From contig JARBJD010000249.1 in NCBI GenBank assembly GCA_033064195.1, positions 49,691 through 113,690 on the forward strand: DNA of 64,000 nt, read 5' to 3'. Under the pieces are notes generated by a model. The model was not told the origin of the DNA, did not search any database, and saw nothing but the letters and a program-made list of their open reading frames with translations. Origin of the DNA: Blattamonas nauphoetae (Eukaryota; Preaxostyla; Oxymonadida). The translations under genes were made by a program, and so were the position numbers. Shown one piece after another: positions 1-11,300 of this stretch (its first letter is position 1; each line of letters opens with the position of its first letter).

Positions 1-860
1 ATGAACGTGATCCGTCCTTCAATTGGAGAGATCTCTTTCTGCATCCACGATCAAAGTATGACGACATGGTATCCCTGTGCTTGCCTAAATTTGTGAAGAG
101 GATGAAAAGAAGGAATGAGAAAGAGAGCAAACGTGCAAAACACGGAAAGAGGCTGGATCCTTTTGGATTGGTGGAGTGACCAACCTGTTCGTCTAATTTG
201 TTGAATCAACAAAGTTGGATGGATAAACACTGAAAAATGTGAAAAACAAGAAGGAAATTGAGTGATGAAGGAAACAGGGAGATATTGGCAAGAAAAGTGA
301 TGAAACAATTGTTGTTGAAAAATTGATCAATTGAGTTGTGTATGAAGGAAAACACACCCGAATAGCATTTCAGCGAACATCAGGTCATTGTCCGCGAGTT
401 GGCAAATCTCGAAGTCAGGATCCTTGATCGGGGATTTTTGAGCGGGCAAGAGGGTATTTAGGCTGTTTGATCACATCCATTATCGAGTTTATCAATATTT
501 TTGGACTCTTGGTATTAAGTTTTCGTCATGTCATCTGAGACGTGGCAGGTGAGAAGGATTGGGATATGAGTTTTCTCGGAGAACGGAGACCTTTTCACAT
601 TGGTTGTGGGAAGATCATACCTTGATTTTCCTTTCTCCACTTCAAGACAATTTTACCTTTCCATTGACTTTTGTGGCGTGAACATACCAGTTCACGAATA
701 ATATTCACAAATATTAGACCGCACTTGTCTATAGATCGCTCAAAGACGGAATTATGTCCCGAAAAAGAATTATGTCCCATGTCTATGAAACTTTCTCCGG
801 GTTTTTTTAGAAAAGAAATTCTAGTTTTTCATTGAACAAGAATCAAATGAAATTCAGACT
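1..860. other. gene-poor stretch, nothing recognised
   Basis: No reading frame longer than about 85 codons is present on either strand, and none of the short ones resembles a known protein. The only local structure noticed is a 12-bp direct repeat (GAATTATGTCCC) at about 749-760 and 768-779. The right edge runs into a degraded copy of the end of gene 1. This may be intergenic DNA or the remains of an older insertion. Confidence 0.5.
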
Positions 861-861
861 C

Positions 862-1070
862 GGGCAGAGGGAACATGAGCCGTGGGATGTGATTGCTCTG
901 CTGAATGGGATTCCGAATGAATATCGATAGTCAACGATCACAGAAGCGAAAACAAGAATCCCTCGAGTGATTCAGACTCAAAGGATGTCCTCGACTCGTC
1001 AAATGAATCAGAGGAGGAGATCGTCTGACTCCACTCTCTAATGAAACTGTTTGTCTTCATTTTTGACCAT
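862..1070 (+). pseudogene. truncated copy of the 3' end of gene 1
   Basis: This stretch aligns with the last part of the gene ending at 8146. It contains the codons for the cytosolic-tail motif PWDVIALLNGIPNEYR, a collapsed acidic stretch, the final SDSKDVLDSSNESEEEIV-type ending with TGA, and the start of the 3' untranslated region with TCTTCATTTTTG. Relative to gene 1 it has an internal deletion of about 90 bp and a TAG just after NEYR. Nothing of the extracellular part is kept. It is a partial duplicate or the relic of an older paralogue, and it is cut on the right by the inverted-repeat element starting at 1077. Confidence 0.8.
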
Positions 1071-1076
1071 CAATTA

Positions 1077-1371
1077 TCGGGGTGGCGGGAAAAACTTGGG
1101 CGGGCTCTTAGTCGATTCTGGCACTATTTAGCTTAATTTTCACTTCATACAGTGCCTTTACATGTTTCCTATTTTCAAAAAACACCAAGTAAAAAAATCA
1201 TAGTGTCCTGACCAGAGAGAACAGCGAGGTGAAAGATCAGATCTGAACGACTATGACTCTTTTTCTCAACAAAATGGAAAATTTCAGACATTTAGACTAA
1301 TTTACACTCATTTCAGAAGAAGATGTAGCAATTGAATCAATACATGACAGGGAAATGTCATCGAGATTTTT
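1077..1371 (+). repeat. left terminal inverted repeat of the 991-bp element
   Basis: Reverse complement of 1773-2067, with only about one or two differences seen over about 295 bp. The outer end is TCGGGGTGGCGGGAAAAA, preceded by TA. Confidence 0.85.
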
Positions 1372-1772
1372 TTCCAGAATCGTGATGATCATCCTTCCTT
1401 TGTCGTCAATTCGTAGTTTGATCTCCCAGCCAGTCATTGAACTGGCTGTAGCTTCTGTCCAGCATGGTGATTAAACATATCCTGATGAATAATGACCAAG
1501 ATCCTGAAAACAACGTCGATGATCGAAAAAAATTGCATTTCAGTGTTTATATTCAGATTCCTTTGAATACGGGAGGAGTAATGAGAAAACGGCAAGAAAT
1601 ACAAACCAGTCTGGTTTTATCCCTGAATCAACGATGTCGTGTTTCACCGCCTGATCATGACGTCAGATGTGATGATTGGCACTTTCCACGATGCCCCGTG
1701 CATTCATGAAGGGGGTCGATTCGTTTCATCCTGAAAAAGATGACGTGACAACGGCGATTCTCAAACAGAGTT

Positions 1773-2067
1773 AAAAATCTCGATGATATTTCCCTGTCAT
1801 GTATTGATTCAATTGCTACATCTTCTTCTGAAATGAGTGTAAATTAGTCTAAATGTCTGAAATTTTCCATTTTGTTGAGAAAAAGAGTCATAGTCGTTCA
1901 GATCTGATCTTTCACCTCGCTGTTCTCTCTGGTCAGGACACTATGATTTTTTTACTTGGTGTTTTTTGAAAATAGGAAACATGTAAAGGCACTGTATGAA
2001 GTGAAAATTAAGCTAAATAGTGCCAGAATCGACTAAGAGCCCGCCCAAGTTTTTCCCGCCACCCCGA
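1773..2067 (-). repeat. right terminal inverted repeat of the 991-bp element
   Basis: Reverse complement of 1077-1371. It ends in CCCCGA followed by TA at 2068-2069. Confidence 0.85.
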
Positions 2068-2152
2068 TAAGCGAGAATCAATTTCATCGTCTAATTTCAT
2101 TCGTACTCCTGTACATTTCGTCTATGGTTGATCAGCCCTCTTTTGATTAATA

Positions 2153-2507
2153 CAGGGTGTCCCAGAAGTAGTATGACTCGATGGGTTGATCAGTTTCTGG
2201 TGATCTTGGGTTTGAAGCATCAGTCATCTTTCTCTTCTTCTCAATGCTTCTATCTTTCACTTTTGATCATCTCACCACTGTATCATTAATCATACTTCCA
2301 TATTTGTTGAAAAAACGCGAGATCAAAAAACGAGGTCCAACACAGTTCAAGAGATATCGTGGGAATATTACCAAGGAGGCCGTGGTGAGATGATCAAAAG
2401 TGAAAGATAGAAGCATTGAGAAGAAGAGAAAGATGACTGATGCTTCAAACCCAAGATCAGAAGAAACTGATCAACCCATCGTGTTATACTACTTCTGGGA
2501 CACCCTG
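2153..2507. mobile_element. MITE with 126-bp terminal inverted repeats, upstream of gene 1
   Basis: Bases 2153-2278 (start CAGGGTGTCCCAGAAGTA) are repeated in inverted orientation at 2382-2507 with a handful of differences. TA flanks both ends (2151-2152 and 2508-2509). The element is 355 bp long and has no coding capacity. The CAGGGTG terminus and TA target site match the Tc1/mariner group. It ends 29 bases before the ATG of gene 1, so it occupies the likely core-promoter and 5' untranslated region of that gene. Confidence 0.85.
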
Positions 2508-2536
2508 TACACCTGGGCAACTCGATTGATGCTTTC

Positions 2537-5500
2537 ATGATTCGTTTGGGATTATTTCTAATCGTAATTCGGATCACGTCCCCGAGTTCATTGTCACTGT
2601 GTCCTTTCTCCCCTTCCCAGTCACAGGACGAAACCAATCGAAACCACCACTTCATTGTCGAAACTTTGCTCGTTCTTCAGTACAATACAGTCTATGCGGA
2701 CATGAATGTTTGCCTATCAGGCCTCCCAATGCGACCAGCTTTGAATATTGAAGAAAGAGGATTCTTCATTGTTGTGAACACTTCGTTCACTCTCGCCTCT
2801 TTGTCGTTGCGACCAACCCACCTTCTTGCCCAGATCACGAACACCATCTGCTCTCTGTCGAATTGCGATCTCCATGTCAGCACAACCTCACCATTTGTTG
2901 CAGTCTCGAGTGTGATTCGATTGAAGAGCTTGTCATTTGAGAGCGACACAGGAACAATTGACAGTGTTGTGACAAGCAGGAGCCAGAACAATACCATTCA
3001 TATGCTGGCATCATCGCTATGGAACATGACAGTGATGTCTGGAGACTCTTTCTTTGGAGGGAACAAAACCGACTCTCGTCTGTCATCGACGACCATCTGG
3101 AATGTGACCAGACCCTCTCTAACTGCATCTCCGGAAGTCTCTGTGGCAGATCGGACGATGATTCTGGGATCGGAGTTTGGCTACGTGTGGAACGGAATTG
3201 TTGGAACAATTGTTCGTCGATTTTGCCGCACGCCCCGTTTTCTTGCACAGAACACGACATTCCATAATGGAGTGTATGAGGAGAAGGAATTTACGTCACC
3301 TCAAACACTTTCGGACATATCGAATACCTTCATCAAATGCAACTTCTCTGACTGCTCCTCTTCGTCGAGTGGAGGCAGCTTATCGGCATCCTACACCGCC
3401 CTCTCATCATCAATCGACCTCATTCTGAAGGACTGCAAATTTTCAGATTCGGAATCAGACAAGAATGGAGGAGCCATCGCAATAATCCTCGATGGTTCAA
3501 ACCACGAAGAATGTTGCCTCAATGTCAACATTGAATACTGCAACTTCTCAAATACCACAGCTCGTTCGGGGGAAGGTGGAGCTATCTTTATCAACGTTCA
3601 GGGAGATACAGAATGCGATGGGTCATTTGTGATGAACAATTCGATCATGAGCAACTGTAACTCGAAAATGGGTGGATGTATCCGCTCGTACATCTTTACT
3701 ACACTGTCTGTGTCGTTTCTGATGGATAACTGCTCTTTTTCACATATCAACGCTGAGAAAGGTGGGGCAATCGCTCATGAAACCTTCCTCTCGTCGAAGT
3801 CTTCGTTTACCGTCGAACACTGCTATTTTTCCGAATGTTCATCCAATAACGGAGGGTCTTTGATGTTTATCATCCACGAATACCTCAAGATCTCCATCGC
3901 CCACACCCACTTCAAAAGATCGAGTTCAACAGAATATGGTGGGTGTATTTCCATCGAACACAGACAATCTGCATCGAATCTCCCATTTTCTGTCGTCTTT
4001 TCAGATATTGACATTGTGAATTCCTCGGCGACACATGAAGGTGGTTTCCTCTATCTCTACCAGGACCACTTCACAGTGGAAGAAGAATCAACCATCTCGT
4101 GTGATCATATCGTTGCCTCACGCTGCTCTGCTGGACATTATGGAGGATTCTTCTCATTTTCTGAAACGAAATGCGTGAACCTCTCAATTTCGTCTTCAAC
4201 ATTCCAGACTCTCTATGCAGACATTCAGGGAGCCTTCATGTATTGTTCGGATCGCATACCCCGAGATCCCCATCTTCCCCTCACCATCTCCATCTCCAAT
4301 GTCACCATCTCGGATCTGACGTCGATGGAAGGTTGTCTTTTCTGTTCTGACGCTACTAATGAACAGTCGTTGCTTTGTCTCACCCTCAACAACGTGACAG
4401 TGACGAAGTTTTATGGCTCTAGCACTGCGTGTGGAGCCCTGATCCATTTTTACCCATCCAATGTTCATTCAAAGCCCGAATGTGTCATCAAGAACTGCCA
4501 TTTCATCCGAGATTCCTCCACTCGCTCAAGTGTGATTTGTCAACATGATGGAACTCTGCGATTGGAGTCAACGATCATTCTCGACCAGAGTGCCGAGAAC
4601 GAGATGATGCTCAAGCTCACGCCAAACACAACTCTGTCTCTGAACAAGTGCCAGCTCATGAGCTCTGCCTCTCGAAAGAAGGGACAGAAATACAACTTGA
4701 TCAGCGGACCAATCGGACAGGCCAGCTTCATCGAATGCTCGGAAGTGGTGTTCTCTGTGCACAGTCCCACGTGCGATGGCTACCTCGTTCTCTTTGACTC
4801 CCTCCCCACCAACGTCAAGACACTGTTCGAATCGTGTGTTGACACTTCGACAGAAACTTCATTCTCATCACTCGTGGACAAGGATGGGGCGCAGACGTTC
4901 TCCATCGCTTCTGACAATCTCGAAGTGTATGTCGATGAAGAAAGGGGACATGACTCGAACATGTGTGGGTTTCCCTCACATCCATGCCGGTCGATCGGTT
5001 TCTCGAGTCTTGTGTCCCCTCACCTTGCCTTTCCAATCTCAGCTGTCGGCGTGTTTTCATCTCCTGTCCACCCAATCGTCCTCTCATCGCCCTGCATGTG
5101 CCTCACTTCGAATTTCTCAACAAATGAAAGTCGAGCCACTCTCAAGTTCACATTATCTACAGATCCGATTCTGCAAGCACCCGACAATCCATTTGAACTG
5201 TCGAACTTGGTCTTGATTCTCAACTCTAACCAGAATGACGGAGTGTTCTTCAAAATTGGACAGAGTTCGACTCGTGTTCGCAATATCATCGTCCACTACA
5301 CTGGACAACACCGCATCTTGCTCTTCCTCCTCGCTCACATCTCCAACTCCACATTTGAGATTGATCTCGATTCCCCCGATCTCCCTCTGACCAACATCGT
5401 TCTTTTCTCATCCAATTCCGCAGTCTCTATCGTCGAGAGGTCAACTTTCCAAGATCTCGTCCTTTCTGGCTCATCCACATTTCTTGGCACTTCAAAACGT

Positions 5501-5941
5501 TCAATCATCATGGATTCATCGTTCAAAACGATCAAATCAACTGAGCCTCTCTTCCGCCTTTCGTCATCCGAACTTGATCTCAACCAGGCACTCTTCGAAT
5601 TCTGTCAAGTTGAGTCGGATGCTCTGATTGTGGTGGACGAGGGATCGATCCTCACTGTTCACTCTTCGACGTTTGAGAGCTGCACTGGGCGAGAAGCTGG
5701 TGTGGCACTTTTCACACCGAACAGAAACAAAGCGTTTTTCACCGAAGTGAACTTGATCAACAATCGTGTCTCTCGCCAGAACAGTGACGATGAGACAAAG
5801 ACTTCTCTTTTCGGAAATGACTTGACAATCCGAAGCAACCCACAGCTCGTGAACATCTCTAACAGTCGATCGTCATCGTTCTTCCCGCGTGTTGTTGTTG
5901 GTGATTCAGACAGTGTGGAAGTTGTTGACATGTTCGCTTAA
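2537..5941 (+). CDS. gene 1, N-terminal part: secreted beta-helix repeat surface protein
   Basis: Start ATG at 2537 gives a hydrophobic signal peptide (MIRLGLFLIVIRI, cleavage near residue 20-30). The rest is a long run of degenerate 20-30-residue coils with the pattern C-x-F-x(n)-GG-[AS]-[IL], for example KGGAIAHE and YGGCISIE. This is typical of right-handed parallel beta-helix (pectin-lyase/PMP-like) proteins. A module boundary near residue 800 carries VYVDEERGHDSNMCG followed by HPCRSI. The frame ends in TAA at 5939-5941, but the same frame is open on the other side with matching family sequence up to the true C-terminus at 8146. The TAA is therefore most likely an internal interruption of one gene of 1,869 codons. 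Ligand and role are unknown; surface location is inferred from the signal peptide and the membrane segment in the second part. Confidence 0.85.
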   Translation: MIRLGLFLIVIRITSPSSLSLCPFSPSQSQDETNRNHHFIVETLLVLQYNTVYADMNVCLSGLPMRPALNIEERGFFIVVNTSFTLASLSLRPTHLLAQITNTICSLSNCDLHVSTTSPFVAVSSVIRLKSLSFESDTGTIDSVVTSRSQNNTIHMLASSLWNMTVMSGDSFFGGNKTDSRLSSTTIWNVTRPSLTASPEVSVADRTMILGSEFGYVWNGIVGTIVRRFCRTPRFLAQNTTFHNGVYEEKEFTSPQTLSDISNTFIKCNFSDCSSSSSGGSLSASYTALSSSIDLILKDCKFSDSESDKNGGAIAIILDGSNHEECCLNVNIEYCNFSNTTARSGEGGAIFINVQGDTECDGSFVMNNSIMSNCNSKMGGCIRSYIFTTLSVSFLMDNCSFSHINAEKGGAIAHETFLSSKSSFTVEHCYFSECSSNNGGSLMFIIHEYLKISIAHTHFKRSSSTEYGGCISIEHRQSASNLPFSVVFSDIDIVNSSATHEGGFLYLYQDHFTVEEESTISCDHIVASRCSAGHYGGFFSFSETKCVNLSISSSTFQTLYADIQGAFMYCSDRIPRDPHLPLTISISNVTISDLTSMEGCLFCSDATNEQSLLCLTLNNVTVTKFYGSSTACGALIHFYPSNVHSKPECVIKNCHFIRDSSTRSSVICQHDGTLRLESTIILDQSAENEMMLKLTPNTTLSLNKCQLMSSASRKKGQKYNLISGPIGQASFIECSEVVFSVHSPTCDGYLVLFDSLPTNVKTLFESCVDTSTETSFSSLVDKDGAQTFSIASDNLEVYVDEERGHDSNMCGFPSHPCRSIGFSSLVSPHLAFPISAVGVFSSPVHPIVLSSPCMCLTSNFSTNESRATLKFTLSTDPILQAPDNPFELSNLVLILNSNQNDGVFFKIGQSSTRVRNIIVHYTGQHRILLFLLAHISNSTFEIDLDSPDLPLTNIVLFSSNSAVSIVERSTFQDLVLSGSSTFLGTSKRSIIMDSSFKTIKSTEPLFRLSSSELDLNQALFEFCQVESDALIVVDEGSILTVHSSTFESCTGREAGVALFTPNRNKAFFTEVNLINNRVSRQNSDDETKTSLFGNDLTIRSNPQLVNISNSRSSSFFPRVVVGDSDSVEVVDMFA

Positions 5942-8146
5942 AATCAAACTGTGTTGCATCTGAACATCTCAGGAAGCGACACTATCAGATGTGGAAGTGA
6001 AATTGATGCTTGCTGCACTCTGCAATACACGATTGGTGTGACAAACGAGACGAACGCGAAAGAGTGGATGACGACGCTTTGTCCGTTTGGTCCGTTCAGC
6101 GAAGTGAGTGTGTTTGTTGTTCGACGAAGCATTGTGATTGATGGACGTGGACTGTGCGAATTGGATGCTCCTTGTGAGGGAGACGAAGTGGTGTTTTCAG
6201 TGGAAGACAGCTCAGTGATTTTTCGTCAAATTGTGTTTCGACTGACTCGAGCTGTGTATGGACGCTTCATCTGGTCGTCGAAATCAGCGTTGGAATTGAT
6301 GAATTGTTCGGTGTCTTCGTTCATTCCTGTTTCTGCTGTCTCCTCGCCTGACTCGTCAATCCACTCTCTCTTCTCAGCAGAATCTGGCTCGTTTATCGTT
6401 TCTGGACTGCGATGTGACAACTTCCAGTCAACTGAACACTCATCCACTCTTCTCATCGACGACCGAGCTGACTTCAATCTCAGAAACACGACATTGTCGT
6501 CTCTGTCCGCCGTGTCCAAAAATGGTTTGATGTGTGGGACAGTCCAACACTCCCACTTCGATATCGACGATGTCCTGTTTGAAGCACTGCAAACACCGTC
6601 GAATTGTGGAATGCTGAACCTGGAAGTGATTGACGATGGATCTGTGTCTCTCCGACACACGACATTCTCGAACCTGAACATCTCATCTCCCCTCATCTCG
6701 CTCACTCTTTCCTCGTCACTCCACGTGACTGCTGCGAATAGCATTGTTGTGGATGTGTCCTCTCTTCTTGTTCGATCCTGCCGTGGATCAGATGTCACTG
6801 GATCGGTTCTGTTTGTTGACAATCCTCAGAACATGCAATGGACACTCTCAGAACCAACGACTCGGCAATTTCTGACAGAGATTGAATGGGACTCATTTGT
6901 CGAGAAGCGTGGCGCGGACGAAGCCCGAAGTCTGTTCGACGATCGAATTCCGGTACTTCCGCAGTATTTCGTCGATGAGAATGTGTTGAATGATGTGATT
7001 AATTGCGGAACAGAATTCCTGCCATGCCGTTCAATCGAGTTTGCAGTTGGTCGGATTCATCCTCATCGAACGAATGCTGTTGGCGTGCTTCTGATATCGT
7101 CAGTTGATTTGAAGGAACAGCTGTCAGACAGGCGATGCTGGTTTGTGGATGGGTCTGGGAAGACAGTGACGATTGTGGGAGGAGTTGTTGATAGTGGTGG
7201 AGGGATTGTGGTTCGGGAGAGATTTGAGCTGTTGTCGATTGTTGTGTCACTTCCAGCGAACTCGAAATCACTTGGGAAGACAGTTGGGATCATCGAATGC
7301 TGTTCTGGAACTCTTTCGATGCGACAAGTGGCAGTGCTTCAGACGACGATGAGTGATGATTTTGATCGAGTGATTGTGTTTGGAGTTGACGCTCACGTGA
7401 GTATTTCAGATTGCGAGCTGAGCCGACTCTCGACTGCGGCTGGAATGATCTCTCTCACTTTCACATCGAACACGAAAACACCATCTTTCCTGTTTCGGAA
7501 TGTGTCGTTTGTGAACTGCCAGCCATCGCATGCGGTCAGGATTGCACTCACTTTCTCGCCTGAGCATGTGAATGTGAAGATGCGAGATCACTTTGAGAAG
7601 ATTCGGCTGGACTGGAAGCATCCGGAATGGTACTGGCTTCGGGTGGGAGAGAAGGAATGGTCGTTCGTGTTTGATGTTGTTGTGCATCCCGCGATTTGGG
7701 TTGGACTTGGAATTGCTGGTCTGCTCGCCCTGCTCATCGTTTATTGGTTTCTCTGCACGCCAGCGATGTTCCCTGTGATGATGTGCTGTCGTCACGTCCG
7801 CAACAAACCGTCTTCATCCTGTCACTGTCGTTGCTGCAAATGTCTACTGCCTGATGGAGGCCGAGGGCAGAACGACCACGAGCCTTGGGATGCGATTGCT
7901 CTGCTGAATGGGATTCCGAATGAATATCGATATGCGACGATCACAGATGCGAAAACAAGACAACTGATTGATGAAGAAGAAGAAGAGGGAGAACAGCCAA
8001 TTGGCCCAACTCATCATCAACGCGGATTGAGTGAGAAGCTGGAAGTTGATGTGGAACAAGCTCATCAAAGCAACCATCCCTCGAGTGATTCAGACTCACA
8101 GGATATCCTGGACTCATCAGATGAATCAGAGGAGGAGATCGTCTGA
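5942..8146 (+). CDS. gene 1, C-terminal part: beta-helix, transmembrane segment and acidic tail
   Basis: This is the same frame as 2537-5941, directly after the TAA. If translated on its own the first ATG is 5951, but no signal peptide is present there, which argues against a separate gene. It carries two further modules with the CG...C[CR][TS][LI] motif, then a membrane span (LGIAGLLALLIVYWFL, about residues 580-600 of this part). A Cys-rich juxtamembrane stretch (CCRHVRNKP...CHCRCCKCLL) and a cytosolic tail follow, with an acidic run and a terminal SDESEEEIV before TGA. The tail is the piece duplicated at 862-1070. The Cys cluster could be palmitoylated or bind metal; that is a guess. The 3' flank repeats TCTTCATTTTTG twice. 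Confidence 0.85.
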   Translation, partial: NQTVLHLNISGSDTIRCGSEIDACCTLQYTIGVTNETNAKEWMTTLCPFGPFSEVSVFVVRRSIVIDGRGLCELDAPCEGDEVVFSVEDSSVIFRQIVFRLTRAVYGRFIWSSKSALELMNCSVSSFIPVSAVSSPDSSIHSLFSAESGSFIVSGLRCDNFQSTEHSSTLLIDDRADFNLRNTTLSSLSAVSKNGLMCGTVQHSHFDIDDVLFEALQTPSNCGMLNLEVIDDGSVSLRHTTFSNLNISSPLISLTLSSSLHVTAANSIVVDVSSLLVRSCRGSDVTGSVLFVDNPQNMQWTLSEPTTRQFLTEIEWDSFVEKRGADEARSLFDDRIPVLPQYFVDENVLNDVINCGTEFLPCRSIEFAVGRIHPHRTNAVGVLLISSVDLKEQLSDRRCWFVDGSGKTVTIVGGVVDSGGGIVVRERFELLSIVVSLPANSKSLGKTVGIIECCSGTLSMRQVAVLQTTMSDDFDRVIVFGVDAHVSISDCELSRLSTAAGMISLTFTSNTKTPSFLFRNVSFVNCQPSHAVRIALTFSPEHVNVKMRDHFEKIRLDWKHPEWYWLRVGEKEWSFVFDVVVHPAIWVGLGIAGLLALLIVYWFLCTPAMFPVMMCCRHVRNKPSSSCHCRCCKCLLPDGGRGQNDHEPWDAIALLNGIPNEYRYATITDAKTRQLIDEEEEEGEQPIGPTHHQRGLSEKLEVDVEQAHQSNHPSSDSDSQDILDSSDESEEEIV

Positions 8147-8383
8147 CTCCGCTCTCTATTGAAACTCTCTGTCTTCATTTTTGTCTTCATTTTTGTCACT
8201 TCATCGATAAACATTTTAGTTTTTCATTGACGATTGTCAGAGTTGAGCAGTCTCCATCATGAAAGGGGAAATAGATAAAACCGAGAAGTAAAAATGAGGA
8301 TTCTTCGCCCTTTCTTATTTGTTAGAATTGATCGATTATCCCAGGAACTCCCGTCCTTTAGTATCTAATCTTCCAGCTCCAAC

Positions 8384-11300
8384 ATGTTCATTCATGTTGT
8401 TTCCATATTTTTTGTCACACGTTCATTCCAATCACAACTCTCAACAGAGCCTCTCCAGGAACACCTAAACCACTTTTATGAACGAAAGATAGTTCACCCT
8501 ATCCATACACTCGATCTTCCAGAAGGAACATTTTACTGTGATTCCATCTCATTATCTTCGCGATCAATTGACATTTCCGGAAAGGACAAAACAACACTTA
8601 CACATCTTCTCTCAAACCGTCATCAAAACACTGGCGCACCCGATGACAGAAACCACCTTGCACTTTTTGTGATGAGAAATTCCTCTCTCTCACTTTCAGG
8701 GCTCCATACAGATCTCCATCCATCAACTCCAAACGAAACACCAATCAATTGTGCTAAAATGCAATCCTCTTCGCTCTCAACCACGAATTGCTCCTTCTCG
8801 TGGATTGGATTGACGCCTCTATTCCTTGTGAAAGAAGGAATAGATCTGGGGAAGTCATCAGTCACGGTTATCTCATGTCATCTCGTCAGCTCCTCAAACA
8901 AAATAATGCCGCTTGTCAACAACATATTAAACCCCACAATTGGAACCCAAACAAACGTGAACATTGTTTCCACCACTTTCTTAAATCAGGAGATCATTGG
9001 TCCAGATGGACTTGCACAGAAGCAGACCAACAATGACCGCTTCTCCACCTCAGCGGATCAGATTAAAACCACTCTTGTGCGTGTAGCATTTACAAATGTG
9101 TCATCCTCTCCACATTCTGTCCCATTCACCGAAGGGAATCTTCGACAGAGCATGATCGGATGCTCCATCACTCGCTGCAACAACCACCTTTCAGGATCGA
9201 CTCTGCGAGATATGAACGGCGGTGGAGACTTCCTTTCATCAAATTGTACATTTCATAATTGCCACACATATTCTCACGACCGACCATCCATCGTTGAGAA
9301 CACGATGACTAATGCAGAAGACCCGTACACCAACCAGGTGTTCGATGGAGAATTGAATGGTAACACACGATTACTGGTTCAAGGGATCACTATCACCAAC
9401 TGTTCGTTCTCTAACATGCATCACACTGTCACAACCACCTACAGCTATGATCTGGGAGGATCCTGCATCCACACCACCACCCGTCTTGGCAATCTAGTCA
9501 TTGACACTTGTTCATTCAGCACGTGCTCAGTCTCTCACAAAATAGCCAGTCAAGAAATACACGCTGGGTGTATCCTCCTTTATTCAAATCAAGGCGCCCC
9601 AGTTGACTTCAATTCGTCCATCACATCGTGTTCGTTCCTCGACTGGTATCCTGGAAATTCAGCAATGAACAATCATCGGGGAGGTGCTGTGGGGGGGTAC
9701 AACACCCGAACGAGTGTTGAGATCATCAACAGCAACCTCACATTGACAGGATCGAAATCACAAACTTGGAATGGAGGATTCATTTCTTATCAATATGTAA
9801 ACTATGAGTCATGCCCGCTCACCATCACCAATTGTCAGTTGAAAGGTGATGGTTCATCAACTGGGCAGTGCATCGTCTACTTTAACAACAGAATTCTCTC
9901 ATCACTCGCCATCTCCATCACTGACACCTCCATCCTCGACACAAACTCGGAAATCTATTACGACTACGCATGCTCGCCAAATCTATTCACGATGACTCGC
10001 ACACACACGAAGAATGCTGCAATCAACTTTCAAAGTGTGAAATCCACTTTGTATCCAGCCTTGATTGTGGATTGTCGTCTGGAACAAACGAACTTCCGTT
10101 TAACTGGATGTGAAACTTCCATGTTCGTATTCGGAACTGTTTTGAGTGGAACTCGTTCATCGAATTCAGCATCACCCATCATGCTCTCAACAAGCAGACC
10201 AGTACTCTTCCACAGCTGCTCGTTTAATGATGTCACGACGAGTGGGAACGGACTATTTGAGGTCTCTCGTTCAGGATCTCTCACTCTTGACACTGTCTCG
10301 TTCACAAAATGCAGCGGATCAAAGGCAGCGGGAGTCTTCCATCTACTCGGCACCTCTCTCGTTGCTTCTTTCTGTACATTTGATGAAATCACAGGGAAAA
10401 CCGCCAACCTCCTCTTTGTGGACAATAACTGTTCTTCGTTGTTCGAAAACTGCATCTTCAATCTTCAAGATTCACATATCGCAGATATCTATCTCCCCTC
10501 ATCATCAAATTCGATTCTGAATGGATCGTCTGTCGTCGGATGTGTCGCCAATCGAACTCTCACAACAACCGAAGATGGCCACACACTTTCAAACTGGCTT
10601 CTCGTCACGGCACCAGAAGGCCCTTCCCCGTACAAGATGAAAGTGGGGTCATGGCCAGACGACGAAGGACAATCACCAGAAACTCACCCCACACTCTCCG
10701 ATGCATTTAGTCATCTCTCATCAACCAATCCGAATTCCATCTTGATGTCGGATGGTTCTTTCGAAGCGAACACAGCACTGGATGTCTCAGTCGTCGTTGA
10801 GCTTGTTGGAAACGGGACGGAAGCTTTCTCATGTCACACGACTCAACTGAAGACGAATGGATTTAGCGTGCTCGGAAATGGAAAATTGACAGTTCGGTCC
10901 ATTCTGCTTGTTCCGTCCACAGCAGACTCGATCTTGTTCTCAATGTCGGAGGACGAAGTGATGGAACTGAAAAGGGTCACCTGTCAGGATCTTGTTGGAC
11001 AGACATCCAACCTCGTCTCGCTCACAGCTGGACAGACTCGAATCGCCAGCTCTGTCTTCAACAACACCGAGTCAATGGAAGCTCTCATCGCCGTCACTGG
11101 AAGTGCGTCGTTGACTCTTTCTGACACGCTCTTCATGAGAGTCGTCAGAACAAGCCTCGAACCGAATCCAGCGGCGACCACGCAATGTGCAAGTTGTGTT
11201 CAAACACAGACAAGCGGTGATATAACCATTGTTTATTCTCGCTTTGGTGGTTGTACATCGAATGGGCGAGCAGGTGCCATCGACATTGTCTCACTCAACC

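Larger units (their letters stand above)
1077..2067. mobile_element. non-autonomous DNA transposon with about 295-bp terminal inverted repeats
   Basis: The first about 295 bases (1077-1371, beginning TCGGGGTGGCGGGAAAAA) reappear as a near-perfect reverse complement at 1773-2067. TA dinucleotides abut both ends (1075-1076 and 2068-2069), as expected of Tc1/mariner-type insertion. The central 400 bp hold only an 81-codon frame (1464-1709) with no recognisable transposase motif. Family knowledge: long-TIR, TA-duplicating elements without transposase are mobilised in trans by a related autonomous copy. Inference: the near-identity of the arms points to recent activity or gene conversion between arms. 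Confidence 0.85.

Noticed and set aside
1464-1709. 81-codon frame in the long-TIR element as a transposase remnant
   Set aside because: No DDE or helix-turn-helix motif can be seen; it may be chance.
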